This document shows positions 7,608 to 16,835 of a DNA stretch of 44,874 nucleotides, in pieces. Origin of the DNA: Hyphomonadaceae bacterium (GTDB taxonomy: Bacteria; Pseudomonadota; Alphaproteobacteria; Caulobacterales; Aquidulcibacteraceae); contig JACMMP010000144.1 of assembly GCA_014378995.1 (NCBI GenBank), forward strand, positions 1 through 44,874, written 5' to 3'. The notes under the pieces were generated by a model. That model saw only the letters and a list, made by a program, of their open reading frames with translations. It searched no databases and was not told the DNA's origin. Both the position numbers and the translations under genes were made by a program. Positions within the stretch are counted from its first letter, which is position 1; every line of letters begins with the position of its first letter.

Positions 7608-8399
7608 ATGCTGAAAATTGCGACTTGGAACATCAACTCCGTACGGCTGCGCATCAACACGGTGTGCCGCTTCCTCGCCGAAGCAAAACCGGACGTGTTG
7701 TGCCTACAGGAAATCAAATGTCGCGACGGCGAGTTTCCGGCCAAGGCGTTCAAGGAAGCCGGCTACAAGCACATGCATGTCGTGGGCCAAAAGGGCTGGC
7801 ACGGCGTCGCCATTGTTTCACGCGTGAAGCTGGAGCCGGTGGAAGCGCCGGCGATCTGCGCGAAGAAGGAAGCGCGCATCGCCGCGGCGTTAATCGACGG
7901 CGTCGAGGTGCACAATCTCTATGTGCCCGCGGGCGCCGATTTGCCGGAACTAAGCAACCCAAAGTTCGCGCACAAACTCAGCGTGCTGGATCAAATGAAA
8001 GCGCTCTACAAAAAGCGTAAAGGCAAAACACCAACGGTTCTGGTCGGCGATCTCAACGTGGCCCCCGGTGAATTCGACGTCTGGAGCCACCGCCAACTCC
8101 TCAAAGTCGTGAGCCACACGCCAGGCGAGACCGAGCGGCTGAACGCCGTGCGCGATCTCGGCGGCTTCGTCGATCTGGCGCGCCAGCACAAACCCGATCC
8201 GGAAAAGCTGTTCACATGGTGGAGCTATCGCAGCCCCGACTGGACCAAGAACAATCGCGGCCGCCGCCTCGATCACATCTGGGCCACTAGCGACATCGCT
8301 GTGACCTCACGCGCCGAAGCGTTCCACATCCACATGCCCTGCCGATCGTGGGAACGCCCCAGCGATCATGTGCCGGTGGTCGCCGGGCTGAAGCTCTGA
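7608..8399 (+). CDS. xthA: Exodeoxyribonuclease III / AP endonuclease
   Basis: 263 residues, the usual ExoIII length. Catalytic landmarks of the EEP fold are present: N-terminal ATWNINS, CLQEIK with metal-binding Glu35, GDLNVAP with Asp148 and Asn150, RRLDHIWA, and C-terminal PSDHVPV with the Asp253-His254 pair. The enzyme cuts abasic sites in base-excision repair. Start ATG 7608 directly yields the canonical MLKIATWN beginning. It lies about 50 bases after the terminator of the putative small RNA. Confidence 0.96.
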   Translation: MLKIATWNINSVRLRINTVCRFLAEAKPDVLCLQEIKCRDGEFPAKAFKEAGYKHMHVVGQKGWHGVAIVSRVKLEPVEAPAICAKKEARIAAALIDGVEVHNLYVPAGADLPELSNPKFAHKLSVLDQMKALYKKRKGKTPTVLVGDLNVAPGEFDVWSHRQLLKVVSHTPGETERLNAVRDLGGFVDLARQHKPDPEKLFTWWSYRSPDWTKNNRGRRLDHIWATSDIAVTSRAEAFHIHMPCRSWERPSDHVPVVAGLKL

Positions 8400-8476
8400 G
8401 GCTTTCGTCGCAAGCGGCATTGAGACACGAGCGCGCGACGCTAAGGTGGGCGCTAAAATCAAATTGGGGGATCGAT

Positions 8477-10336
8477 ATGCAGCTTTCACGACGCGCTCTT
8501 CTCGGCGCTGGCGCGGCCAGTGTTGCTGTGCTTTCCGGTTGTGCTACCGGCGCGAGTGACGCGACGGCGCCGGCTGCGACGCAAAGCCCGAGCGAACAGC
8601 TTACCGCCACGCTCGATCGCACCGTCGCCGCCATCCTGCGCGAGTCGCCGGAACGCTGCACCGCGCTCGGTCTCACGGAAGCGCGCGCCGGCTATCGCTT
8701 CGTCGATAAATTGAGCGACGCCTCGAAAGACGGCGCGCGGCGTTATCGCGGCATCATCCAGAACGCACTGACGGAGCTGCGCGCCATCGACCGCAGCGCA
8801 CTGCCGACGAACGAAGCGGTGACGCTCGATGTCGTCACCACGTCCTACGACTACAATCTCGCCAACTCGCGCTTTGAAGTGGGCAGCGGCGCAGGTGCGC
8901 CGTACGTGGTGACGCAACTCACCGGTTCGTACGGCAACTTCCCCGATTTCATGGATGCGCAACACCCGCTGCGCACGCGCGATGAGGCGGACGCTTATCT
9001 CGCGCGCCTCGGCGAATACGTGCGCGTGCTCGATCAGGAAACCGCGACCATCCGCGAGGACGCCGCCGGCGGAATTGTCCCGCCAGACTTCGCCATCGAT
9101 CGCGCGCTTGAGCAGATGAGCGCATTCACCTCGACTGCGCCGGCACAGACCGTGCTGGTGGAATCCTTGGTGCGCCGCCTGCCGAGCGTGGCCGAAATTT
9201 CGGAGAGCGAACGCGCCGGCTATTTAACGCGTGCGGAATCCGCTGTGCGCGACGCAATCTTGCCGGCTTATGAGCGCCAGAAAGCGGCGCTCGGCGAAAT
9301 CCGCCGCAACGCGGTGCACGATGCGGGAATCTGGCGTTTGCCGCGCGGCGCGGAGATGTATGCCGCCTCGCTGCAAAGCCGCACCACGACGACTATGTCG
9401 CCGGACGAAATCCACTACATGGGCGTTGAGCTTATTCGCGGCTTCCACAGCGAGATGAACACGATCCTGCGCGCGCAGGGCCTCACCCGCGGCAGCGTCG
9501 CGCAGCGTGTGCAGCAGCTCTCGCGCCGGCCGGATCAGCTTTACCCGAACACCGACGCCGGCCGCGCGCAGATCCTCGCTGACCTCAACACGCAGACTCG
9601 CCACATCGAATCGCTGATGCCGCAAGCCTTCAACACGTTGGCGCAGGCGCAGCTGGAAATCCGCCGTGTGCCGGTGACGACCGAAGCCGGCGCGCCGGGC
9701 GGCTATTATCAGCGCGCCGCGCTCGATGGCTCGCGCCCCGGCGCCTATTACATCAACCTGCGCAACACCGCCGAATGGCCGAAATTCACGCTGCCGACGT
9801 TGAATTATCACGAGGGCGTGCCGGGTCATCACTGGCAGATCTCGATCCAACAAGAATCTGGCTCGATCCCCTTCATCCGCAGCGCCATGCTGGGCTTTTC
9901 CGCTTTCAGCGAGGGTTGGGGGCTTTACGCGGAGCAGCTCGCCGACGAACTCGGCGTCTATGCCAACAATCCGCTTGGTCGCCTCGGCTATCTCCAATCG
10001 ATGACGTTCCGCGCCTCGCGCTTGGTCGTTGACACCGGCATGCACCACAAACGCTGGAGCCGCGAACAGGCGATCGCCTCCATGATGGAAGCCACCGGCG
10101 ATCAGGAAAGCTCGATCACCACCGAGATCGAGCGCTACGCGGTGTGGCCGGGCCAAGCCTGCAGCTACATGGTCGGTCGCCAGGCCATCAACCGCATGCG
10201 CGACGCTTCGCGCGCGGCGCTAGGCAGCCGCTTCGATCTGAAGGGCTTCCACGACACCATGCTGGCCAACGGTGCGGTGCCGCTCTCGGTGCTGGAGCGG
10301 ATAATGACCGATTGGACAACCTCGCAACGCGCTTAG
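8477..10336 (+). CDS. DUF885-family lipoprotein (putative metallopeptidase)
   Basis: 619 residues. The N-terminus MQLSRRALLGAGAASVAVLSGC combines a twin-arginine motif (SRRALL) with a lipobox (LSGC), so it is probably a Tat-exported lipoprotein. The body belongs to DUF885: the hallmark HEGVPGHHWQ at 445-454 is a zinc-peptidase-like HExxxGH arrangement, and FSEGWGLYAEQLADE follows. DUF885 proteins are secreted and thought to be zinc metallopeptidases; substrates are unknown. Start ATG 8477 has GGGGG (8466-8470) six bases upstream. It appears to be a single-gene unit. Confidence 0.92.
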   Translation: MQLSRRALLGAGAASVAVLSGCATGASDATAPAATQSPSEQLTATLDRTVAAILRESPERCTALGLTEARAGYRFVDKLSDASKDGARRYRGIIQNALTELRAIDRSALPTNEAVTLDVVTTSYDYNLANSRFEVGSGAGAPYVVTQLTGSYGNFPDFMDAQHPLRTRDEADAYLARLGEYVRVLDQETATIREDAAGGIVPPDFAIDRALEQMSAFTSTAPAQTVLVESLVRRLPSVAEISESERAGYLTRAESAVRDAILPAYERQKAALGEIRRNAVHDAGIWRLPRGAEMYAASLQSRTTTTMSPDEIHYMGVELIRGFHSEMNTILRAQGLTRGSVAQRVQQLSRRPDQLYPNTDAGRAQILADLNTQTRHIESLMPQAFNTLAQAQLEIRRVPVTTEAGAPGGYYQRAALDGSRPGAYYINLRNTAEWPKFTLPTLNYHEGVPGHHWQISIQQESGSIPFIRSAMLGFSAFSEGWGLYAEQLADELGVYANNPLGRLGYLQSMTFRASRLVVDTGMHHKRWSREQAIASMMEATGDQESSITTEIERYAVWPGQACSYMVGRQAINRMRDASRAALGSRFDLKGFHDTMLANGAVPLSVLERIMTDWTTSQRA

Positions 10337-10407
10337 CTCTCGGCGATGCAATTAACCAGGCGCTCCTGCGAAGGGAGCCAAGGGTGCAATTCTGCTCTGC
10401 AAACGCG

Positions 10408-10425
10408 ATTGCTACCGGTGGCAAT
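10408..10425 (+). promoter_or_regulatory. LacI/GalR-type operator-like palindrome upstream of pckG
   Basis: The 18-base near-perfect palindrome ATTGCTACCGGTGGCAAT has a central ACCGGT and one T/G mismatch pair. LacI-family operators such as the GntR box have this size and central CG. It lies about 120 bases before the pckG start. In rhizobia pckA is controlled by the LacI-family protein PckR, so a similar regulator is a reasonable inference. No regulator gene is present in the window. Confidence 0.5.
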
Positions 10426-10543
10426 TGCGAATGTGCAGGATCGCCACATTGGCCCGTAGAACGCGTTTGACATACACGTCCGGTCACACACTTTGACGAA
10501 GTACGAACGAGCGCCGGACGCACACGGCGCCTGGAGGGATTCC

Positions 10544-12451
10544 GTGACCGCTAAGATCGAAGGCCTGTATCCGGCCCCGACCAACCACAAGAAACTTGTG
10601 CAGTGGGTGGAGGAGATCGCCGCACTCACAAAGCCGGACCGTGTCTATTGGTGCGACGGCTCGGAAGCCGAATGGAAGCGGCTGACCAAAGAATTGGTCG
10701 CGGCGGGCACGCTGAAGCAGCTCAACCCGGAAGCGCGCCCGAACTCGTTCTACGCCGCCTCCGACCCTAAGGACGTCGCGCGCGTCGAAAGCCGCACCTT
10801 CATCTGCTCGGAAGACGAGGACGATGCGGGCCCGACCAACAATTGGGTCGCGCCATCCGAAATGCGCGCCAAGCTCGGTGGCCTGTTCGACGGCTGCATG
10901 CGCGGGCGCACGATGTACGTGGTGCCATTCTCGATGGGTCCGATTGGCTCGCCCATTAGCGCGCTGGGCGTCGAGATCACCGATTCCGGCTACGTCGCCG
11001 CATCGATGCGGATCATGACCCGCATGGGCAAAGCCGCCCTCGACCAGATGGGCGACGACGGCTTCTTCGTGCCGGCCGTGCACTCGCTGGGCGCGCCGCT
11101 CGCCGCCGGCGAGAAGGACGTGCCGTGGCCGTGCAATGTGGAAAAGTGGATCGTTCACTTCCCGGAAAGCCGCGAAATCTGGAGCTACGGTTCGGGCTAT
11201 GGCGGCAACGCCCTGCTCGGCAAGAAATGCTTTGCGCTGCGCATCGCGTCAGTCATGGCGCGCGATGAAGGCTGGCTCGCCGAGCACATGCTCATTCTGA
11301 AGCTCACCAACCCAAAGGGCGAAGCGAAATATGTCGCCGCGGCCTTCCCATCCGCTTGCGGCAAAACCAATTTGGCCATGCTGCAGCCGACCATTCCCGG
11401 TTGGAAAGCCGAGACCATTGGCGACGACATCGCCTGGATGCGCTTTGGCGACGACGGCCGCCTGTACGCGATCAACCCGGAAGCCGGCTTTTTCGGCGTC
11501 GCGCCAGGCACCGGTTCGAAAACGAACAAGAGCGCGCTTGAAACGCTGCACGCCAACACGGTTTTCACCAACGTTGCACTGACCGCGGACGGCGACGTGT
11601 GGTGGGAGGGTCTGACTGCAACGCCGCCGGCGGGCCTCACCGACTGGCAGGGCAATGCGTGGATGTCGGATTCGAAATTCCCGGCCGCGCACCCGAACTC
11701 ACGCTTCGCCGTGCCGGCGGGCCAATGCCCGGTGATCGCACCGGAATGGGAAGATCCCGCAGGCGTGCCGATCGATGCGATCCTGTTTGGCGGCCGCCGC
11801 GCGAGCGCAGTGCCGCTGGTGACGGAAGCGTTCGACTGGGCGCACGGCGTGTTCCTCGCCTCGAACGTGGCGAGCGAAGGAACGGCTGCGGCGGAAAACA
11901 AGGTCGGCGAATTGCGCCGCGATCCGTTCGCGATGCTGCCTTTCTGCGGCTATCACATGGGCGATTACTTCGCGCATTGGCTGAAGATCGGCGAGCGCAA
12001 GGGCGCGAAGCTGCCGAAGATTTATTTCGTCAACTGGTTCCGCAAGGATCAGAACGGCAAATTCATCTGGCCGGGCTTCGGCGAAAACGCGCGCGTGCTG
12101 AAGTGGATTTCGGAGCGCCTCGACGGCAAAGCCGAAGCAAAGCAAACGCCGATCGGTTATGTGCCGGCCAAAGGCGCGCTCGATGTCGGCGGCCTTAAGC
12201 TAAGCGACGAAGCGATGGAAACGCTGACCAGCGTCGATCTCGGCGTCTGGGCCGAAGAAGCCGACCTCATCCCCGCGCACTACGAAAAGTTCGGCGACCG
12301 CCTGCCGCAGCGCCTGTGGGACGAATACGCCGCTTTGATCGAGCGCCTAGGCGAAGCGCGCACCGGCAAGCCCGCGGCGAAGCTGGCGGCCGCGCGTGGG
12401 CCGAACGTACCGCGTGCTACGGCGCCATCAAACGAAGCGACCGCGAAGTAG
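10544..12451 (+). CDS. pckG: Phosphoenolpyruvate carboxykinase, GTP-dependent
   Basis: 635 residues, the size of GTP-type PEPCK (EC 4.1.1.32), which converts oxaloacetate to PEP at the start of gluconeogenesis. Signatures are VYWCDGS near the N-terminus, the kinase-1a loop FPSACGKTN with the reactive Cys272 and Lys274, and [12 protein letters not shown]. Start GTG 10544 is chosen because GGAGGG (10533-10538) lies five bases upstream; an upstream TTG at 10493 would also be in frame but lacks such a site. It is probably monocistronic, convergent with the serine-hydrolase gene, and preceded by a LacI-type palindrome. Confidence 0.95.
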   Translation: MTAKIEGLYPAPTNHKKLVQWVEEIAALTKPDRVYWCDGSEAEWKRLTKELVAAGTLKQLNPEARPNSFYAASDPKDVARVESRTFICSEDEDDAGPTNNWVAPSEMRAKLGGLFDGCMRGRTMYVVPFSMGPIGSPISALGVEITDSGYVAASMRIMTRMGKAALDQMGDDGFFVPAVHSLGAPLAAGEKDVPWPCNVEKWIVHFPESREIWSYGSGYGGNALLGKKCFALRIASVMARDEGWLAEHMLILKLTNPKGEAKYVAAAFPSACGKTNLAMLQPTIPGWKAETIGDDIAWMRFGDDGRLYAINPEAGFFGVAPGTGSKTNKSALETLHANTVFTNVALTADGDVWWEGLTATPPAGLTDWQGNAWMSDSKFPAAHPNSRFAVPAGQCPVIAPEWEDPAGVPIDAILFGGRRASAVPLVTEAFDWAHGVFLASNVASEGTAAAENKVGELRRDPFAMLPFCGYHMGDYFAHWLKIGERKGAKLPKIYFVNWFRKDQNGKFIWPGFGENARVLKWISERLDGKAEAKQTPIGYVPAKGALDVGGLKLSDEAMETLTSVDLGVWAEEADLIPAHYEKFGDRLPQRLWDEYAALIERLGEARTGKPAAKLAAARGPNVPRATAPSNEATAK

Positions 12452-12477
12452 GCGTCGCGCTAACGGCGTACCCTGGG

Positions 12478-13995
12478 CTAGTTTGGGTGCGGCACGACGT
12501 TGAGACGCAGCGCCTGGATGGTTGGCGGATTGGTCGGCGCCAAGAGCAGCGCGCCCTGAATGTCGGCGTGCTCGCAAGTCCAGAGGAACTGTCCCGCAAG
12601 CGCTCCGGTCGCGACGATCTCGTCATCGGTATTGCAGGCGCCGGCATCGGATTTGATCCGCTGAAACTCGCGCCGCCAGTTTGGCGCCGAACGGTCCATC
12701 AGAAAATTCATCGCCAGTTGCCCGCGGCCGGGTTCGACTGAGCTGGCGGCGAACATTGCACGGGCGGCAGCGTATGTGCGCGCGAGATCGGCGTTGCCCG
12801 GCAATTCGCGAGGTCTCAGCAACCCAGCTCGCTGCATCAGCAGCGCGGCTTGCGTGACCGGCGGCGACGGCCCGGCGTAGGTGCGATTGGCGAACGCAAA
12901 AATGCCGACACCGTACTCTGGCAGCAGCAGCAGGTAGGAGCCGTAGCCGGGATAGCCGCCGCCGTGCGCCATTGTCGTGCCAAGCACGCAATCGCGCGCC
13001 ACCCGGAAACCCATGGCGTACGCCCCGGCAAAGCGGCACGGCTCTTCACCCTCGAGCCCAGGACGTGATCCGTTTGAAATAAAATTCAGCCCTTGCGCCA
13101 GTTCGCGCACGGTCGAACGCCGCACCAGCCCCGCTTCGGCGTCGTCGCGCGCAGGCCACGCCGACAGCAGAAAGGCCACCCAGCGCGCATAATCGTCGGC
13201 GCTGGTTTGCACCCCGCCCATCGCGCCGAAGGCGCCGTGGCGCATATCCGGCTCGCGCGTCCAACGCTCGTTCTCCCAGCGATAGCCGAGCGCGCGGCGC
13301 TCTTGCGGCGACGCGAAAACGTCGTAGCCGCTTGAGGCCATGCCGAGCGGACGCATGATCTCCTGCTCGATGTACTCGTTATAGGGCTGGCCCGACACGT
13401 TGCTGACGATGCGCCCGAGCAGCGCGTAGCCGAAGTTCGAGTATTCAAACTGCGTTTGCGGCGCGCGCGTGAACGGCACGCCGTCCTCCAGCATGCGGGT
13501 AAAAGCGTCTTCGCTGAGCACTTGCTGGCGATCACCCCACGGATCGTCGGTGACGAAGCCGCCGACATGGGAGAGCAGATCACGCACGCGGATGCGCGGC
13601 GAATCCGTGGTCGGGTAGCGCCAGTTGCGCATCTCGGGCACGTAGGTTTCGGCCGTCGCATCGAGCGACAGGCGCCCCTCGTCGCGCAGCCTCAGGATCG
13701 CGAGCGCCGTGAACGCTTTCGACATTGAAGCGATGCGGAAAAGGCTGTCAGATCCGACCGGGCTATGCGAGCGCGTGTCCAGTTCGCCCATCGCCGTCGT
13801 GTGCACCAAGTCGCCGTTCTGCACGATGCCGTAAATCAGGCCCGGCACATGCGACTCGCGCTGATACTGCGCGAACACGGCGTCAATCTCTGGGATGAGC
13901 TGCTCGAGCGTCTGCGGCGGCGATGCCTGAGTTTGCGCAATCGCCGCCGTCGGGCACAACGCAAGCACAAACGCGGCGACGAACCAGTTACGCAT
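12478..13995 (-). CDS. Serine hydrolase, beta-lactamase/class C-like family
   Basis: 505 residues with a Sec signal peptide (MRNWFVAAFVLALCPTAAIAQ). It carries penicillin-binding-type motifs: SMSK (Ser90-Lys93) as the nucleophile motif, YSN at 185-187 as the second, and HGGGYPG as the third KTG-like element. This is the AmpC-related Beta-lactamase (PF00144) superfamily, whose members act as esterases, peptidases or beta-lactamases; the substrate cannot be told from sequence. ATG 13995 is chosen over 14001 because GAGGG then sits seven bases upstream. The C-terminal ~120 residues form an additional domain. Confidence 0.88.
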   Translation of the reverse strand: MRNWFVAAFVLALCPTAAIAQTQASPPQTLEQLIPEIDAVFAQYQRESHVPGLIYGIVQNGDLVHTTAMGELDTRSHSPVGSDSLFRIASMSKAFTALAILRLRDEGRLSLDATAETYVPEMRNWRYPTTDSPRIRVRDLLSHVGGFVTDDPWGDRQQVLSEDAFTRMLEDGVPFTRAPQTQFEYSNFGYALLGRIVSNVSGQPYNEYIEQEIMRPLGMASSGYDVFASPQERRALGYRWENERWTREPDMRHGAFGAMGGVQTSADDYARWVAFLLSAWPARDDAEAGLVRRSTVRELAQGLNFISNGSRPGLEGEEPCRFAGAYAMGFRVARDCVLGTTMAHGGGYPGYGSYLLLLPEYGVGIFAFANRTYAGPSPPVTQAALLMQRAGLLRPRELPGNADLARTYAAARAMFAASSVEPGRGQLAMNFLMDRSAPNWRREFQRIKSDAGACNTDDEIVATGALAGQFLWTCEHADIQGALLLAPTNPPTIQALRLNVVPHPN

Positions 13996-14070
13996 GCCCA
14001 TTCCCTCGCTCGGTCAACGGGAATGTGTAGCAAACGAGGCGGCTTAGCGCACGTGAATGTCGGCACCGCG

Positions 14071-14760
14071 CTAAACCTGCAGCCTGTACCCGCCCGTTTC
14101 CGTGATCAGCAGCTTCGGGCTTTGCGCGTCTGGCTCGATCTTTTGGCGGAGGCGATAGATGTGCGTCTCCAAAGTGTGCGTGGTGACGTTGGCGTTGTAG
14201 CCCCACACTTCTCGCAACAACTCATCGCGGCCGACCGGCTTTTCGCCGGAGCGATAGAGATAGCGCAGGATCGACGCTTCCTTGTCGGTGAGGCGGATTT
14301 TCTTTTCCTGCGGATCGAGCAGCAGCCGCATCGCCGGGCGGAACTCGTAAGGGCCGATGCGATAGACGGCGTCTTCGCTAGCTTCGTGGCTGCGCAGATG
14401 CGCCCGGATGCGGGCCAGCAGCACCGAGAACTTGAACGGCTTCAGCACGTAGTCGTTTGCGCCGGCGTCCAGGCCTTGGACCTGTTGCTCTTCTTCTTGC
14501 GCGGCGCCCGTCAGCATGATGATCGGCGCCTTGACCCCCTGTTCGCGCAGGAGGCGGCACGCTTCGAAGCCGTCCATGTCTGGCAGCGAAACATCGAGCA
14601 CGATGCAGGCCGGCTTGTGCTCGCTGGCGGCCGCGAGCCCCTCGGCCGCGCTGGCGACGCCGACACCGCCAAAGCCGTCCTCGAGGTCGAACTGCTCAAC
14701 CAGCGCCTGACGTAGATCGGCGTCGTCGTCGATAATGAGGATGATTGTATCGCGGGCCAT
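14071..14760 (-). CDS. cenR: OmpR-family response regulator, CenR-like
   Basis: 229 residues. The receiver domain has Asp11/Asp12, phospho-acceptor Asp56, Thr84 and Lys107. After a linker comes a winged-helix DNA-binding domain (RLTDKEASILRYLYRSGEKPVGRDELLREVW...HTLETHIYRLRQKI). The symbol rests on context: in Caulobacter the essential envelope regulator CenR lies just before the yggS-ntrZ-leuS-holA block, as here. No sensor-kinase gene is adjacent, also as in Caulobacter. Start ATG 14760 gives the normal receiver beginning MARDTIILIIDDD; a longer in-frame start at 14793 is less typical. Confidence 0.85.
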   Translation of the reverse strand: MARDTIILIIDDDADLRQALVEQFDLEDGFGGVGVASAAEGLAAASEHKPACIVLDVSLPDMDGFEACRLLREQGVKAPIIMLTGAAQEEEQQVQGLDAGANDYVLKPFKFSVLLARIRAHLRSHEASEDAVYRIGPYEFRPAMRLLLDPQEKKIRLTDKEASILRYLYRSGEKPVGRDELLREVWGYNANVTTHTLETHIYRLRQKIEPDAQSPKLLITETGGYRLQV

Positions 14761-14832
14761 CGGTCTTGAGCTTACCCTGGAGGTAATGACCATGTCCTTT
14801 CAAGCTTTTGCAACCGGAGACGCTCCCGGAGC

Positions 14833-15507
14833 CTAGCCGCGGGCGCCAAAGAGAGCAGAGCCTACCCGGACCTGGGTCGCGCCGAAACGGATCGCGGTTT
14901 CAAAATCGTCGCTCATGCCCATGGAAAGCTCCCGAAGTCCGTTCCGGGCGGCTATTTTGGCCAGGAGGGCGAAATGCATCGCCGGCGCCTCGTCGGCTGG
15001 CGGGATGCACATGAGGCCGGCGATGGGGAGATTATAAGCCTCCCGGGCCTGGTTGATGAAGGCGTCCGCCTCCCCCGGCGCGATGCCAGCCTTTTGGCCC
15101 TCCTCCCCCGTGTTCAGCTGGATCAGCAGCTCGGGACAACGCCCGGCTTTTTGGGCGGCGTCCGCAAGCGCCGCGGCGAGCTTTGGACGGTCGAGGCTGT
15201 CGATGGCGTCGAACAGGCGAACGGCGTCCAGCGCTTTGTTTGACTGCAGCGGCCCAATCAGGCGCAGGCGTAGATCGGAGAACTGGGTCTTTCGCTCCGC
15301 CCACCGCGCCTGGGCTTCCTGCACGCGGTTCTCGCCGAAGTCGCGCTGAGCGGTCGCTAGCATGGCGTCGATGCGCTCATCGGGTTGTTGCTTTGAAACC
15401 GCCACCAGCGAAACTGCTTCAACCGCGCGCCCGCTCACGCGGGCGGCGTCGGCGATGCGCGAGAGGATCGAGGCGCGCGCGGCGGCGATTTCGGAGGTGA
15501 TGTCCAT
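14833..15507 (-). CDS. yggS: YggS/PLPBP-family pyridoxal-phosphate homeostasis protein
   Basis: 224 residues, a single alanine-racemase-like TIM barrel without the second domain, as in YggS/PROSC. The PLP lysine is in VAVSKQQP (Lys39); FGENRVQE, LRLIGPLQSNK and LSMGMSDDFETAI are family signatures. The protein buffers free PLP and affects amino-acid balance. The start codon (complement of 15505-15507) overlaps the start codon of the opposite-strand thiE-like gene inside CATG. It is followed downstream by cenR on the same strand after about 70 bases. Confidence 0.95.
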   Translation of the reverse strand: MDITSEIAAARASILSRIADAARVSGRAVEAVSLVAVSKQQPDERIDAMLATAQRDFGENRVQEAQARWAERKTQFSDLRLRLIGPLQSNKALDAVRLFDAIDSLDRPKLAAALADAAQKAGRCPELLIQLNTGEEGQKAGIAPGEADAFINQAREAYNLPIAGLMCIPPADEAPAMHFALLAKIAARNGLRELSMGMSDDFETAIRFGATQVRVGSALFGARG

Positions 15508-16093
15508 GGGCTCGGTTCACGCACTAGCCGCGCACGCGCTGCGCCTCAACCGCGAGGCGGGCGCTCCACCCATTCCGGCCCTGTTTTTTTTCACCGATCC
15601 GGAGCGCACCCCCGATCCGTGCGCCGTCGCCCGGCGATTGCCGCGAGGCGCCGCCATCGTCTACCGCCATTTCGGCGCGCCCGGCCGTGCCCGCACCGCC
15701 CGCCGCTTAGCTGCGATTGCGCGTTCACGCGGGCTGACTCTGCTTATCGCCGCCGATCCGGAAATGGCCGAACGCGTGGGCGCTGGCGGCGTACATTGGC
15801 CGGAGCGCATGACGCCGGTGCGCAGCGGGGGGTTAATGACTGTCAGCGCTCATGGAGCGGAAGGATTGGAGCGAGCCGGCCAGGCGGGGGCGGACGCGTG
15901 CTTTCTTGCGCCGGTATTCGCAACGCGAAGCGCCTCAGGGCGCGCCCCGCTTGGCATGTTCAGGGCGAGCCAATTGGCTCTAAGCTCGCGCATTCCCGTC
16001 ATCGCGCTTGGCGGCATCAGCAATGAAACAGCGCCCAGGCTGGCTGGACGCGGCTTTGCGGGCATAGCGGCTGTGGACGCTCTCGCCGCTTAA
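15506..16093 (+). CDS. Thiamine-phosphate synthase-like protein
   Basis: 195 residues with the ThiE/TenI barrel pattern: ALFFFTDPERTPDP at the start, LLIAADPEMAERVGAGGVHWPE, TVSAHGAEGLERAGQAGADACFLAPVFATRSASG, and IPVIALGGISNETAPRL. ThiE joins the pyrimidine and thiazole halves of thiamine. Some positions look divergent from biosynthetic ThiE, so a related role is possible. Start ATG 15506 has GGAGG (15493-15497) eight bases upstream; ATG 15500 is too close to it. It is divergent from yggS with overlapping start codons, and its TAA overlaps the stop of the ntrZ-like gene. Confidence 0.75.
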   Translation: MGSVHALAAHALRLNREAGAPPIPALFFFTDPERTPDPCAVARRLPRGAAIVYRHFGAPGRARTARRLAAIARSRGLTLLIAADPEMAERVGAGGVHWPERMTPVRSGGLMTVSAHGAEGLERAGQAGADACFLAPVFATRSASGRAPLGMFRASQLALSSRIPVIALGGISNETAPRLAGRGFAGIAAVDALAA

Positions 16094-16100
16094 AAGCGGA
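16087..16100. terminator. Short palindrome at convergent stop codons
   Basis: CCGCTTAAAAGCGG is a perfect palindrome containing the stop codons of both convergent genes (TAA at 16091-16093 on plus, TAA at 16092-16090 on minus). It may act as a weak bidirectional terminator. Confidence 0.35.
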
Positions 16101-16554
16101 ACGCCGACTCAATGCGCACGTCAGCGCGTGGCTCATCGCTGCGGTCGATCGGCGCGATGGCGATCGGACGCTCTTCGGTCTCGACGCTGACTTCGCCGCC
16201 CACTCGCATGTTCGGCGTGAACTGGTAGAATGCGCCAACAGATGCCTGGTCGCCGCGGCTGCCTTCCGGCGAACGCTCGATTCGCTGGGCTTCCCTAAGG
16301 TCAACCGTGACACCCCAACGCTGGCTGAGCGTCCAGGCCGGGGCGAGGATGCGGTCGTTCTCGCCCTCACCGGTGATCGACTCGGTCACGCCGTTGGAGG
16401 TTGTGAAGCGCTGGTACCAAGGAACGCCGGCGCGGCTAGTGGCTTCGGCGGCCGGAGCGACTGTGACAGCTGGGGCCTGCTGCGCATGTGCAACGCCAGC
16501 CGTCGCCAAAACGGCGGCTCCTGCGATCGCGAATGCGGACGGCCGAAACACCAA
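16090..16554 (-). CDS. NtrZ-like periplasmic/outer-membrane-associated protein
   Basis: About 154 residues. A signal peptide (AFAIAGAAVLATAGVAHAQ) is followed by a 130-residue mature part ending in ESAFRF, a beta-strand-like aromatic terminus. Position just before the DUF3576-leuS-lptE-holA block matches that of Caulobacter NtrZ, a periplasmic regulator of the NtrY kinase; similarity beyond context was not tested. The start is GTG 16551 or TTG 16554, with AGGGG just upstream. It is convergent with the thiE-like gene. Confidence 0.65.
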   Translation of the reverse strand: MVFRPSAFAIAGAAVLATAGVAHAQQAPAVTVAPAAEATSRAGVPWYQRFTTSNGVTESITGEGENDRILAPAWTLSQRWGVTVDLREAQRIERSPEGSRGDQASVGAFYQFTPNMRVGGEVSVETEERPIAIAPIDRSDEPRADVRIESAFRF

Positions 16555-16835
16555 CTCTACCCCTAAGCAAGCCCTAGCCAGACAATGTAGCCGAATCGCG
16601 CGTCAATTGCTGTGAATTATGGGACACACATTCCCATGAATATTTCGTCAAAATCTTGGCGAGCGCGTTTGTTCCGAGTGACCCCCGATTCCGGCGATTT
16701 AGTGAATTTGGCGAATTCGCAGCCACAACATAGCCAGCATCGCAGTGGACCACTGGCTCTGCCGTGGGCGCATGATATATGGGCGGCCCGCCCGGGGATG
16801 AACGCGGCGGTAATGACACCTGGAGGGAATATCTG

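Noticed and set aside
7477-7614. 45-codon frame just before xthA
   Set aside because: It consists of the hairpin and terminator sequences of the candidate small RNA; no ribosome site and no plausible peptide.
7814-7830. Palindrome TTCACGCGTGAA in xthA considered as a parS site
   Set aside because: The half-site spacing differs from parS by two bases, so it does not align with the consensus.
10467-10495. TTGACA upstream of pckG as its promoter
   Set aside because: No convincing -10 hexamer lies 16-18 bases downstream, and a start there would fall almost on the ribosome-binding site.
13765-14715. Long open frame (316 codons) on the plus strand
   Set aside because: It runs antisense across cenR and the serine-hydrolase gene, has composition typical of a GC-rich shadow frame, and shows no domain.
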